This document shows, one piece after another, positions 12,041-23,080 of a stretch of DNA of 64,000 nt (position 1 is the first letter of the stretch; each line of letters starts with the position of its first letter). The stretch covers positions 806,001-870,000 of the forward strand of contig CADCXC010000004.1 in assembly GCA_902806595.1 (NCBI GenBank). The letters are read 5' to 3'. Source of the stretch: Pyrenopolyporus hunteri. Its lineage: Eukaryota > Ascomycota > Sordariomycetes > Xylariales > Hypoxylaceae. A program made the translations under genes and the position numbers. The notes under the pieces were generated by a model that saw nothing but the letters and a program-made list of their open reading frames with translations, had not been told where the DNA came from and ran no database searches.

Positions 12041-12896
12041 ATGGCCTCCCGCTTGGCTACTCGTGCCTTCGGTAAGCTTGGAACATGCTCTTAAGTTGCT
12101 TAAGATGCCAATTGGGTCGCTGAAAACTCATGCTGTGAATCTGTAGGGGCTGCCCGTCTGCGACCGTCAGTGGTTTCGCGAACTCTTCCCGCAGTGACCT
12201 CGTTGACCTCCACCCGACCGGCCTCCAACCTCCCCGAGCCCAAGGCAAAGGCACAGTCGATCATCGATGCCCTGCCCGGCAACTCGCTCGTTTCCAAGAC
12301 GGCCATCCTTTCCTCCGCCGCCGGTCTCTCCATCTACGCCATCAGCAACGAATACTACGTCGTAAACGAGGAGACCGTCGTCGCCTTCTGTCTGCTTAGC
12401 GTCTGGGCTGCTCTGATCAAGTACGGCGGTCCCCTGTACACGCAATGGGCCGAGGCACAGAACAAGCGGATCAAGGACATCCTGAACGCCGCGCGCGCCG
12501 ACCACACCCAGGCCGTCAAGAACCGTATCGAGAACGTCCAGCAGATGGGAGGTGTTGTCGACATCACCAAGGCGCTCTTCGAGGTCTCCAAGGAGACTGC
12601 CAGGCTCGAGGCCAAGGCGTACGAGCTCGAGCAGACCACCGCTCTAGCGGCGGAGGCTAAGTCGGTGCTGGATTCGTGGGTGCGATACGAGAGCCAGGTC
12701 AAGCAGCGTCAGCAGAGGGAGCTGGCCGAGACCATCATCGCCAAAGTAAGGAAGGAGCTCGAGAACCCCAAGGCACTTCAGCAAATCCTCCAACAAAGCG
12801 TCGCCGACGTAGAGAGTAAGTCTCATGACAACCAAGTCTATCGGTACACGCAGGACTGACCAGTTCATAGGAATCGTATCCTCCAAGTCTCAATAG
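12041..12896 (+). CDS. ATP4: Mitochondrial F1Fo-ATP synthase subunit 4 (subunit b)
   Basis: Three exons: 12041-12071, 12147-12815 and 12871-12896, giving 241 residues. Introns (75 and 55 nt) have GTAAGC/GTAAGT donors and TAG acceptors. Subunit b is the peripheral stalk of ATP synthase in the inner mitochondrial membrane, linking the Fo sector to F1. The N-terminus (MASRLATRAFG...) is Arg/Ser/Ala-rich without acidic residues, as expected for a matrix-targeting presequence. A hydrophobic hairpin (about residues 85-125, with VVNEETVVAFCLLSVWAALI) precedes a long charged helix that forms the stalk. The 31-nt first exon places the start within the presequence and the last exon adds only eight residues, so gene finders could miss both ends. 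Length and features fit fungal Atp4. Confidence 0.93.
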
Positions 12897-13487
12897 ACAT
12901 TGTCAGCTTAGGCAGACGCTCCATGGTGCAGACAGAGATTTCCTTTGTGACCTCCACCTGTGTTCATAAACACCCTGTGCATTAGTCAAAAGAAACCTAT
13001 ATTTGAAATCTCGGCCTTGGGGCCCCTGGTGATGCAGATGACCCTGGTGATTTCGCAACCCGGTGTGATAGGGGAGTTGGAGGGTGCTTAAACATAGACC
13101 ACAATAACGAAAGACCAGTCTATTCTCAAGTAATAAATTTTGATGAAGACTAGCTGATGCTAAATCTTCGGTGGTCCTATGGACTATGATACACCCATAG
13201 CCTATTTCAAGACTCGACCCCAGCGACTCGTATTATTTGACTATTATATACAGACCCGAGTTCTGCTGTATTCCCCTAAACTGATCCTATACTTAGTGAC
13301 CTCGCCAACGAAAGTATGAACTGTTCTCATCCAGACTCGTGAGACCCTTCACGGGTTGCTATATCGTCGTCGTGGGCTCGAGGCCTCTATAAGGCCCCCA
13401 GTAATAGGTATATATGATGTATACCTAGGTAGTCAGGTAGGAGTCTGCGTACAATATGGTGCATACCTAGATAGGTACTTAGACTTT
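12897..13487. other. Convergent 3' intergenic region
   Basis: This stretch lies between the convergent ends of ATP4 and the UBE3D-like gene. It is AT-rich and contains a TACCTAGGTA-type motif near 13422. No gene is seen; it probably holds the two 3' UTRs. Confidence 0.6.
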
Positions 13488-15110
13488 TCATACACCCCTT
13501 CTGTCCCACTTCTCAAGAAGACCAACTTTCCACTGCTGGAACTGGCGGTCGCTCTGGGGTAATAGGTAGTTACTATCATTCAAAGCATTTATGACTTTCT
13601 CGATTGCGTTGGCCGGTAGGATAATATCTTGTACGTTTGAAGTCATGGAGTCTAGTAATTTGTCTGCATCAGTCTGGCTAATCATGCGGTAGAAAACCTT
13701 TACAGCCGGGATAGGTGATCTCGTTTCCTTAGACGACGAGAAGGTTATATTGCCGTTGAATAGCCAGATATGTAATAAAGACTGTGTCGTTCCATTTGTT
13801 TCGGGAACGCTTTGAGCCGGCTGGTCTTGTAGTTTCATTGGTAGCAGGATGGACTTTGAAGAGCCTGAGCGGGCCATCGTTGCTAGGAGCATTGCGCTGA
13901 CGTAGTGGAAAAGACTCGGTAGGTTCTTAAGGTCTCGTTGAATCTGCTCATTTACGTGGACCTGCCATTTAAATAGGGAAATAGAGAATTCTTGGTTATT
14001 CACTATCCCTAATTGAGTTTTACAGGATTCACAGAAGACAGGTAGATTGTCGATGTGTAGTTCATGGGACCCTCCATTTTCAGGTGTCTCATCATGAGAA
14101 TCCTGCTCCTCGCGTGGCCCTGATGGCAATGTGGATTTTGTGATCTATAAAGGTGGACGTGCATTAGTAACATGTAAAAAGTAACACTTAGAAGAAGTGA
14201 TGATAAAAGCCCCCTGATTTAACCGGCTAGATGTAGAGATGTGCCTCTGGTTAATCCCAGAATTTCCACGTCCAAGAAAACTCTTAGTGAAAGACAGAGG
14301 AGCCTCCAAGTACACCGACGCCAATCCCCGGGATAAAACCCAGGATTCGGCGGCGGCATACTGAGACGGAAGGCTACGTCATTATTGGGTATGAGTATCG
14401 GTAACCATACCATTGATGAGCTGGAATGCTGGTCTGGCCACCTTCTATATACCCGATTTGAGTACCTAGATAACGAAAACACTCACAGCAGATGCAGAGA
14501 CATTTCTCTCTGTTAAGAGAAAGGAAGTAAGGTCCACAAACCCGACGTTAGGCTGGGCTGATATCTTAGAGCTTGCACCATAGGCTTTAGAAGTGAGGCT
14601 GTCGTCGTGTCCGTGCCCGTGCCCGTGTCCGTGCCCGTGCCCGTGTCCATGCCCATGCCCATGATGGTGCGGCTTATGACAATGCCAGAATTCCATCATT
14701 TCGGCCCAATTCTCGCTTGGTAGGTCTTTCCATACCTTGATAGTGCCAGGCTCGACGATGGTAGCACGACACGCCCTACACATAATGGGCGACTCTGGTT
14801 GAAGGTCGCTTGCGGACCATGGAACGTCTTGTTCAGCATTGCGCTCTGGTGTTATAGCGAGGGGCAATCGACAAGAAAGTTGTCTCTTGCCGAGACTCCG
14901 TATTGGGAGCTGCTTGGTCGAGGCAACCTGTCCAGGGAGACGTATCGATGTCTCTACGCCATCGTGATTGATGGTGAAGAACAAGCCATCGGGTGAGACG
15001 GCGGCTCTAGTGCTGAGCGAACTCTCTGTAGGCAGCTCACATCCGACGGATACTTCTCGTATGTTTGATAGAAGTTCAGCATATATTAGGACGGGAGATG
15101 ATTTAATCAT
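13488..15110 (-). CDS. UBE3D/Ipa1-like HECT-like E2-binding protein
   Basis: Two exons, 14487-15110 (208 codons) and 13488-14144, joined in phase 0 to give 426 residues. The family (human UBE3D, yeast Ipa1) binds ubiquitin-conjugating enzymes; yeast Ipa1 is needed for mRNA cleavage and polyadenylation. Diagnostic features are CRAC (111-114), KDLPSENWAEMMEFWHCHKP (128-147) and a later CESCKTQLG motif. Right after the HCHKP motif sits a histidine/glycine tract (about 148-169) encoded by a hexanucleotide microsatellite. The intron (14145-14486, 342 nt) is long for this window. It has a good GTGAGT donor and a TATAG acceptor. I chose Met at 15110 because the in-frame sequence upstream looks non-coding and contains a poly-A/G run. 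A different start or a small extra exon inside the long intron cannot be excluded. Confidence 0.87.
14606..14674. repeat. In-frame hexanucleotide repeat encoding (His-Gly)n
   Basis: Tandem GTGCCC/GTGTCC/ATGCCC units on the plus strand encode an alternating His-Gly tract in the UBE3D-like protein on the minus strand. Third-position variation between CCC and TCC units shows partial decay of the repeat. Confidence 0.9.
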
Positions 15111-15561
15111 GTTGAGATTTGAATGTTGGTAGGGAGCGTGTTGAAATGTTCTAGCGCGACGCAATTTGCATGTTAATGCGCAGGCTTTCAGGTATTCAAT
15201 TAAAGAGATTACGCTTAGTAAAAAAAAAAGAAAAAAGAAAAAATCGCGGACGTACCCACGGTACAGGTACCTAGGTATGTATTTAGGTAGCGTAGACAGC
15301 GCTGGTACGCTGGGCATAGCGTTAAGATAAGTGCCCGTGCGCACCTAATGATTTGTGAAGTGCGTCACTACCCTGTATCCTTATAAGAGACAATATTATT
15401 ATACCAAGGCACTTGGTTAAATGCATAGATACATATTTTATATAAGAACGGCTCGGATCACGCGAGTGGCACTCTCTACCTTATTTTGTTACGTCACTTC
15501 CACTTTCACCACCTCAACCCCAGAAATCAATCGGTTATGATGTTCTAATGCAAGGCTCGAG
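15111..15561. promoter_or_regulatory. Divergent promoter region
   Basis: This region lies between the divergent UBE3D-like and questin-oxidase-like genes. It contains a poly-A/G tract (about 15218-15242), a TACCTAGGTA palindrome near 15267 and AT-rich stretches near 15390-15440. No gene was seen. Promoter function is inferred from position. Confidence 0.4.
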
Positions 15562-16907
15562 ATGGCTTCAGTACTTTCTTACGTTCCCATTGTGAACCGA
15601 CTTGTCTCTAATACAGGTCGAACTCGGACCATCGAAATCCCGCCAGTTGAGGTCCACAATACAGAGACGGCGCCTGAGAAACGGCCCAGAACACTGAAGC
15701 ACTTATTGCGGGCAAACCATGTAAACCATTCCATCCTATATAACAACTTACAATTTCATAATCATCTACCTCATATCCTGGGTTCTGCTTATCTCCTTGG
15801 AGCAGACGCTCAACAATTGCACAAGATCTATGATGTGGAGTCTCAAGAGCTCGAGCCATGGAAGCCATCGCCGGCTGAAATAGTCCAAGACGACTGGAGG
15901 GACTTTCTCGGAGACCCCGAATACCAACGTGCCTACGTTGATTTCTTCGAAGATTCTCTAGCATTGAGACACAACTACCGGTGGAAGGGCGTCGTGGAAG
16001 AGTATATATATGGGGGCAAGGAGCCGTTAATAAATTGCCTTATTGGAGGCCGTACGTTGAACCCCTCAGACGTGCAACCCTAGATATGAACTGACCCGTA
16101 TTAGTTGGCCATCCTCTCATCCACTTAGGGTATGCTTACGAAGTGGATAGTCGCGAGGTTGCCATGGAGGCTCTCGGCATGGCTGCCACCCAGTACAATT
16201 TCCTTCACAAGTACATTGACGACCCTTCCTACTCGAGGCCAACTCCTATCGGGTCATCCTCACCATTGGAGTTGCTTATGAAATTGGCGAATGACAAGCG
16301 TCTGGACGGGTCGTTTAAGGAGCCTGGCCCCGACAATATCGAGCCGTTATTCCAGAAGCATGAGGACATAGTTTTGGAATACTGGAATGCATGGCCGCTT
16401 GACGACCCGGCGAGGGATTTCGAACTCTCGCAAGAGGCTGCGGTTGCTCTTCTAGTTGCGACTGTCCCTCCCGGGACTCATTCCTACAATTTCTTCCTTT
16501 GCCACGTGCTCACAACAAGCCACGCTGTTAGGATACTCCTTCCCTTCATCCCACCGGAATTCCGGATCAACTTGGTAAGACAGTGGTGGCTTTTTGCACT
16601 CATAGTGTACATTATTGAGCTCCGGCCAAAAATCGACCCGGATTACATCAAGCCGGGAGACGTTGCGGGGAAGCAGTGGAATTATGTGGAGGACAAGGCA
16701 TTAAATGGTCCTTACGCCACTGACTCTCACTTCGTCAAAGGTAAGGCTCTTTTCAGCTACCAACAATGGGCTACTATGGTACTAATCTGCTGCGCAGCGG
16801 TGCGTGCCATTAAAGAGGCGGCTCGGACTTGGGGGGACGTACATGAGCGCTACCTGGCTGCTGCGGTCCGATTCGCCGATGATTTCCAAGGATGGACCTT
16901 CTCGTAA
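15562..16907 (+). CDS. Questin oxidase-family protein (DUF4243)
   Basis: Two exons, 15562-16051 and 16105-16907, give 430 residues. The 53-nt intron joins phase-correctly (…IGG|LGHPLIHLGYAYE…). The family includes the questin oxidase of geodin biosynthesis and the aflatoxin protein AflY, which carry out Baeyer-Villiger-type oxygenation of aromatic polyketides. Features seen are HNHLPHILGSAYLLGAD (about 66-82), the GHPLIHLGYAYE block around the exon junction, and HSYNFFLCHVLTTSHAVR in the second half with its several His residues. No polyketide synthase or other pathway enzyme lies nearby, so the substrate is unknown. Many fungi carry such isolated paralogues. Confidence 0.88.
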
Positions 16908-17693
16908 CACACGGCCTTTCCAGGCCAACTTTGTGCTGGAGTTTCCTCGTTTATATGAATTGCGGGAGTTATATGTCGAAAGTGATCTCTTGGTTAGCAT
17001 ATACTGATGTTACTATATTGCCTACTGTAATTCAGGCTTATCACCGATCGGACTAGTTAAGGGTAAAATGAGTTCAATGGAAAATGAGATCAAGACTGTC
17101 TTCGTGGAACCTTGCAAATACGAAAGTGCTCATAAACATACATGTAGAGTACGATTATATCTGAAACAGTAACGTAAGGTACCTAGGTATTTGTAAGTTA
17201 TTGTATGTACGAGATAGGACTAATACCTAGGTATGATTTTATAGTGAGATGGGCACCCCTGGAGATACTTACCTCGGAGTACTAGAAAGTCCTAGCGCGA
17301 TGCAAGTTTAATTGATCACATGACGTCGCACCTAGGTTACAGCGAGTTGGGTCGCTGGGAGACGCGCTATCGGACACCCGGCCGCGACGGAAGGTTCCAT
17401 CGGTATGGAAATGACGGAAGGTACCTAATTTTCGACCCTCAGCCGTACCGTCCCTTTGATTCTGTCCATGACGAATACCAATTCGGTATATGGTACCAGG
17501 TATTTGGTATTTGTACTTCTCTACGTACCGGAATAAACACTCGGAACTTCGAGCTTTCACAACTCGCCTCACACTTCTCCACGGTCGAACGAAGATCATT
17601 AAAATTGGAAGGTTAATCACACCTCCATTCTCCCAAATGTGAATAATCACGCCCGATAGCAGATGCCGTGCCCCCATCAATTGCCTTATCGCC
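16908..17693. other. Intergenic region upstream of RAD17
   Basis: About 790 bp with no supportable gene. It contains two TACCTAGGTA-type palindromes (near 17181 and 17226) and a CRE/ATF-like TGACGTCG (17321-17328). The 3' half presumably holds the RAD17 promoter. Confidence 0.5.
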
Positions 17694-20369
17694 ATGGCGC
17701 CGCCTCCGAAGCGTCGCAGACGGAACATCGTTCATGCCTCTTCAGACGATGAAGAAGAGCCTAAGCCGAAGTCCAACACCCTTACCAATTACCTCCTTTC
17801 ATCCCCCACCCAAGAAGGCGCTTCTGCTGCTGCTGTCCATCGAGTCCGGGCAGCCTCGCCGAGTCCTCTGGGAAAGTCCTCTCGCTTCCCGGCCTCCCAA
17901 CCGTCGAACCAAACCGTGATACCTTTGCAGCAGAGAAGGAATGTATTCAAAAGTCCTAGCACGAGTCCAGAGAAGCCCAAGACACGGTCGTACACAAAGG
18001 GGAAACGGGCAGAAAAAGAGAAAACGGCAGATCTCATGGCTATGTTCTCTAAGCAAGCTCAGCGGGCCCCGACGGCATCACCAACCAAGAGAAATGATAT
18101 TGTCAGCGACCCGATATCCGACGAGGACGACGTTGGGGAGTACGCGGCCGCGAGTATTAGTCGAGTCGGACAAAACGCCCGTAAGCGTTTTCGAGATACT
18201 CCTCAGTCGTCTGGTGGCCCGGGCCTTATGTCGAGTCAAAAATTTCTTAAGCCACCTCGCCTTCAACAAGGTCCAACTGTTGACGATGACCAACGGCCCT
18301 GGTCCGAGCGGTTCGGGCCCGTGAACCTGGAGGAGCTTGCGGTTCACAAGAAGAAAGTAACGGATGTTCGCCGGTGGCTCGAAGACGTTATGGCTGGCCG
18401 GATGCGACAGCGGCTCCTTATTTTAAAGGGAGCCGCCGGAACGGGAAAGACGACCACGGTTCGCCTCCTCGCTAAGGATATGCGCTGTGAACTTCTCGAA
18501 TGGAGGAACCCGGTCGGTTCCCTAGGCGCACATCAGGGGTTTCAGTCAGCCTCGGCACAATTTGAAGAGTTTATGGGAAGAGGAGGGAAATTTGGCCAAT
18601 TAGACACTGACACTGACTTAACTTCGTCGAGTCTTGGCAAAAACGATAGTAATGATAATACGAGGAAGATTATTCTCATTGAGGAATTCCCGAACACTTT
18701 TACCCGGTCATCAACGGCCCTAACGACCTTCCGGAAGACTATCTTACAATACCTAGCTGCTAATACGCCATCTCTCGCCTCTTTCGGTCGGCAAACGTCC
18801 AGAGACCCTATTACTCCTATTGTTATGGTTATATCAGAGACCTTACTGGCTACCACCTCTGCGTCTGCGGATAGTTTTACGGCCTATCGATTACTAGGAC
18901 CTGAAATCACACGGCATCCAGGTTCCTGTATTATCGAGTTCAATGCCATTGCGCCTACTCTCCTCTCCAGCGCGCTTGAACTAATCGTGCAAAAGGAGGC
19001 TCGGAAATCTGGACGGCGCCGTACACCAGGCCCGCTCGTCTTGAAAAGATTAGGCGAGATAGGGGACATAAGAAGCGCAATATCTTCGCTTGAGTTCCTC
19101 TGTCTCAAAGGCGATACCGATGCGGACTGGGGTTCGAAAGTCACATTTACGAAACCCAAGCGCGGATCAAAAAACGAAATATCCTTGACTAAAGGCGAGG
19201 TGGAAAGCTTGCAGCTCGTCTCACAACGGGAGGCTAGTTTGGGTATATTTCATGCTGTTGGGAAGGTGGTATACAACAAAAGAGATGAGCGCCCAATGAG
19301 CCAACAGACGCCTGAGGGCCAAGCTGAAATGCTCCCTGACTACTTGGCTCACTATTCCAGGCCAAAACGTTCTGAAGTTTCCGTTGACAACCTCATCGAT
19401 GAGACTGGAACCGATACCCACACCTTCATTTCAGCCCTTCATGAGAACTATGTCCTATCTTGTGAATCTAGCGGGCCTTCCGATCCAAATTCCCCGCTTG
19501 ACTACATTAGCGATTGCATCGAACACCTCTCTGAGAGTGACTTGCTTTCGCCATCGTGGGATGTCTTCTTTCGTGGGCGGGGAACTGGTGCATCAACATT
19601 TTCTGGGCGAGATTCGGCTAGCCACATGTTGAGGCAAGATGAGATTACATTTCAAGTCGCAACAAGGGGGCTTTTATTCTCTCTCCCAAATCCAGTGAAG
19701 CGAATGGCTAAACCTTCTGGGCGAGGTGGCGGCGATGCTTACAAGATGTTCTATCCTACAAGCCTTAAGCTTTGGCGGGAGAAAGAGGAATTGGAGGGTG
19801 TGATAGACCATTGGGCCTCCAGGCTATTAAAAGGGGATGAAGCCGGACAGGATCTTACTCAAGGTGCTTCTGCGTTTAGACGGCCAAAGACGCCAGCTAG
19901 CGGCGGGGAATGGATCGGCAAACACCAGGCTTCCTCCCAGGTCAATGGCAGCCAATGGTCTAAGCGAGCCGAACCAAGTCAAGATCAACAAGCAGGACCG
20001 TTACTGTTCCTTGGAAATTCGGCTCGCAGAGAATTGCTACTAGAACGATTACCCTACATGGCGCATATAGCACGGGGACGCAGAAATGTAGTAAGCACCG
20101 TGCGGCTGAAAGAAATCGAAAAGGTGACCTCGTTCTCTGGGATTGGGGCGGCGGCGGCAGACGAGGATGTCCTCGATGGAGACGATAACCCCGAGCAAAC
20201 GGGAGAAGCATGGGCTACTGATAAGCCAACCGAAGAGTCGTCGCCGCGAAAGAAGAGGGGCCTCGCTATCAGCATACGGCAGAAAGGCGACGCCTCTACG
20301 ATTTCTGCTGCGGCGGCGCCATCTATACAGAAATTGGTGTTGAGTGATGACGATATAGAGGATGATTAA
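17694..20369 (+). CDS. RAD17: Checkpoint clamp loader Rad17 (yeast Rad24)
   Basis: An intronless 891-residue protein. Rad17 replaces Rfc1 in an RFC-like complex that loads the 9-1-1 clamp onto damaged DNA in the nucleus, activating ATR/Mec1 signalling. The N-terminal 195 residues are basic and disordered (KRRRR near the start). The conserved core begins at RPWSERFGPVNLEELAVHKKK (from about 201; the PWSERF…LEELAVHKKKV signature is typical). Walker A is GAAGTGKTT (246-254) and the Walker B-like element is ILIEEFPN (327-334), with the acidic residue pair EE usual for Rad17. The C-terminus ends in an acidic tail (SDDDIEDD), like the acidic KYxxEE/tail region used by this family for clamp contact. 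Length is within the fungal range. An alternative start is unlikely because the first Met has a clean upstream context. Confidence 0.93.
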   Translation: MAPPPKRRRRNIVHASSDDEEEPKPKSNTLTNYLLSSPTQEGASAAAVHRVRAASPSPLGKSSRFPASQPSNQTVIPLQQRRNVFKSPSTSPEKPKTRSYTKGKRAEKEKTADLMAMFSKQAQRAPTASPTKRNDIVSDPISDEDDVGEYAAASISRVGQNARKRFRDTPQSSGGPGLMSSQKFLKPPRLQQGPTVDDDQRPWSERFGPVNLEELAVHKKKVTDVRRWLEDVMAGRMRQRLLILKGAAGTGKTTTVRLLAKDMRCELLEWRNPVGSLGAHQGFQSASAQFEEFMGRGGKFGQLDTDTDLTSSSLGKNDSNDNTRKIILIEEFPNTFTRSSTALTTFRKTILQYLAANTPSLASFGRQTSRDPITPIVMVISETLLATTSASADSFTAYRLLGPEITRHPGSCIIEFNAIAPTLLSSALELIVQKEARKSGRRRTPGPLVLKRLGEIGDIRSAISSLEFLCLKGDTDADWGSKVTFTKPKRGSKNEISLTKGEVESLQLVSQREASLGIFHAVGKVVYNKRDERPMSQQTPEGQAEMLPDYLAHYSRPKRSEVSVDNLIDETGTDTHTFISALHENYVLSCESSGPSDPNSPLDYISDCIEHLSESDLLSPSWDVFFRGRGTGASTFSGRDSASHMLRQDEITFQVATRGLLFSLPNPVKRMAKPSGRGGGDAYKMFYPTSLKLWREKEELEGVIDHWASRLLKGDEAGQDLTQGASAFRRPKTPASGGEWIGKHQASSQVNGSQWSKRAEPSQDQQAGPLLFLGNSARRELLLERLPYMAHIARGRRNVVSTVRLKEIEKVTSFSGIGAAAADEDVLDGDDNPEQTGEAWATDKPTEESSPRKKRGLAISIRQKGDASTISAAAAPSIQKLVLSDDDIEDD

Positions 20370-21703
20370 ACAGTTTTCTCTTGCCCTCTCTCCCGGAAAC
20401 ATACCTATACTGTACGATAAATAGGTGGCTCATACGGCACTTGCAGGGTCGGCTGTCTGGAAATTAATGGCTTTCTGGCCGTGTCAGGCTGCACGGGTAG
20501 GCCACGCTGGCGGCGTTTTGGTATTACGCATGGAAAAGCTAGGACGTGGAGCTGGGTATAGGTAGCTCGAAGAGTAAAGCGTCGATCAACAGCCAGATAA
20601 TTCTCTTATCTTGCACGTCCCGGCTTTCTAGATATGTAAATCCGCACAGTGCGGGCGACGAGTTTAACATAGCTGATCATTTAGACATATTAAGTCTTGT
20701 TAGATGGTAGATAATGCCCAAGCGTACGTTCAGGATCGCGGATTGCTAAACACGGCAGTCGAACCGCGGACCCGGTTGGACCGGCCGTATCTCGTATTCC
20801 TCGCTTTCGCCTTTAGCGGTCGGGCCAGCAGCCAAGCTCGGTCCTCTAAGCGCGCAGACGCCACGCTGACTGGGTGAAAACTAAATTTGATAGGGGGTCA
20901 CGACATAAAGATCGTGCTTCCGTGCTTTCGAGAGTTCAGCTGCTACCTAGGCCGCTACCCAATTTAGTTATTCCCGAGCTCAACCTTTTTGGAGAGTGGC
21001 TAACAGCTTTGGTATCGATCGGGAAGTTCAATGGCCCATCGATCCTTGCAGCGGCGCCCGTCCCCTCCGCTCGCCCATAGAAGCGGCATATAAACATAAC
21101 TTAGCACCCTAATGTAAGACCCTAATGTAATGTGCTCCCAGACTAGAAGCGCCCCGGGCCTATCTGCTCTTGGTCACGCAGGAGGCCGATCTCGAACCCG
21201 TGCGGGATATGTCTATGCGGCGTTGTGGCTGCAGCAGTGCATTCTTTTGTTTCTCTGCATATTACTAGTATCTACTTTACCGAGCCGTATAGCTCGCAAA
21301 ACTCTTAAGCACACTGAAGAGAGGAGTGGCCGGATCTAATTTGGATTTTCCGTCCTTCATATTGGTTGGATGACTCTCTGAATAAGCCGCGACCTTGTGA
21401 GAGAGCGAGTTGTGAAGGACCATCTGATATGTCTCTAATCGCTATATGAGGAGACCTCCTTAACGGCACGCATAAAGCTTTATATCCCAGCTCGTCATGA
21501 CTTCACTGCTCTCTTCTTCTGTAGTGTCTAGCTCACACTCTTATATTTACCTATACTTCTAATGCCAACCCATCTACTCATACCTAAGGGAATCCATATA
21601 GGTACCTATTAGATATTTCACATACCAACCAACAATCAGCAACCAGCATTCATACAACACTACGCCATATACAACCCCAACAAAAGGAGGAGACAAGTGA
21701 GAC
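20370..21703. other. Intergenic region without recognisable gene
   Basis: 1.3 kb between RAD17 and the low-complexity ORF. Short ORFs have no motif. Two 'ccctaatgtaa' copies lie close together near 21110-21130. Nothing else was identified. Confidence 0.5.
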
Positions 21704-22384
21704 ATGGGAATAAAAGAAACGCCACTTCCCGGCTCCCCCACCGTCAAGGTCCACATCGTCGAAGTAGCCATCGAGCATGGCGCAACAGAGGAGGACACGG
21801 GGACATCGAGAGAGCCCAAAAGACTGAAAATCTCACCACCTGACCATCTACCATCTCACATCTCATCGTCCTCTCACACGGAGTCTTCCCTCCTAACAGT
21901 CCCTCCGCCACCAAGCCTCACCCTCAACTCCAACTCCAACTTCAACTTCAACCCTAACTCTAACTCCAACTCCGACTCCGGTAACCTTAAGAACAACAAC
22001 CACAACCACAACCACCACCACCCCAACACCCTTGACAACAACCCGCCCAGCCCCCCATCGCCAGGAACGCGCCGATTCCAAGACGAGTTCCTAACGCTGC
22101 TCACGCTGCTGCCCGCGGGGCGGTACACGCCGTCGCCGTCGTCGCCAGCGGGGTTATCCGCGTATTCGGCGGGCGCGGAGTCCGATTGCTTCGAGCACGA
22201 GGAGAAGGAGGTGGATGGAGGGATAATGGAGCAAGAAGAAGTAGAAGAAGTAGAAGTAGAAGTGGAAGGGGGTAGTTCTGAAAGTGGTAGCGGAAGAAGA
22301 CGAGGAGTTATGGATAGCGAGTATAGAGCGGTCGGTGATTCTGGGAAAGGAGAAGGAGAAGGAAAAAGAGAAAGAAGAGGGTAG
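21704..22384 (+). CDS. Low-complexity Asn/His/Glu-rich hypothetical protein
   Basis: An intronless 226-residue open frame that I do not recognise. The N-terminal 50 residues look like ordinary protein (PGSPTVKVHIVEVAIEHGA). They are followed by a Ser/Pro patch, an NSNSNFNF-type Asn repeat, an HNHNHHH tract (about 100-107), a conserved-looking patch (RRFQDEFLTLLTLLPAGRY, about 123-141) and a Glu/Val-rich then Gly/Arg-rich tail. The DEFLTLLTLLP patch and codon-level variation inside the Asn tract argue for real coding. Low complexity argues for caution. The DNA strand bias over the tract (C/A-rich) creates long reverse-strand shadow ORFs. Confidence 0.5.
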   Translation: MGIKETPLPGSPTVKVHIVEVAIEHGATEEDTGTSREPKRLKISPPDHLPSHISSSSHTESSLLTVPPPPSLTLNSNSNFNFNPNSNSNSDSGNLKNNNHNHNHHHPNTLDNNPPSPPSPGTRRFQDEFLTLLTLLPAGRYTPSPSSPAGLSAYSAGAESDCFEHEEKEVDGGIMEQEEVEEVEVEVEGGSSESGSGRRRGVMDSEYRAVGDSGKGEGEGKRERRG

Positions 22385-23080
22385 TTATTGTGGGAGATGG
22401 AGTTAGTAGGATTCTAAGGGTCTATACCTAGGAGGCCGAAGCAAATATATACGATCCGTTTAAGGAGCCATTTCGTATTTAGGGACTAGGGATACTTGAA
22501 TATTAGGTAAAACCTGGGATGACCGTGGGCATGGCGATTGTGCCATCACCAAGTCATTAGACACTCTTGGAGAAACTCAGGGATTATATATCCCGCAATG
22601 GTGACATCTAGCGTAATATATATTAGAAGTTAACCCATGGAGGACGATAAATGAAATCTGCTAGACGTGTGAAGGTGGAATTGAATTAGACAATGATGGA
22701 TGACGTATATTCACGATATTCACGATATGCAATCAAGACAGGAACGGTAAAGCACGACGAATTGGTATCTTTATTTTGTCTTTTCGACATATTGCCGTGT
22801 TGAAGAAATGCAATACGGATATTTTTTATCCGTTACCTTTACCAGACCGGTGACCCCGTAGATGCCACTTTATCTGTGCCTTTGCCCAAACCAGGTATGT
22901 TGAAACCGTACGCCATGCTGCCATGCCCTTGAAATTTTTCATGACATTTTCCGATGAGGGAATCCTATGTCTCTAGATAACACACCCAACAACGCCGGTC
23001 GCAATGCAGAAAGAAGTTGATTCTTCCGCTACTATAAATCTGATAAGATCCCCCACAGCGGAAATCTATAACTCGACAGC
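22385..23080. other. Intergenic region without recognisable gene
   Basis: AT-rich intergenic DNA containing the 3' UTR of the S-adenosylmethionine synthase gene at its right end. No gene or repeat element was identified. Confidence 0.5.

Noticed and set aside
14219..14482. Possible middle exon of the UBE3D-like gene
   Set aside because: Its frame cannot join both neighbouring exons with GT..AG sites and consistent phase, while direct joining of the outer exons does.
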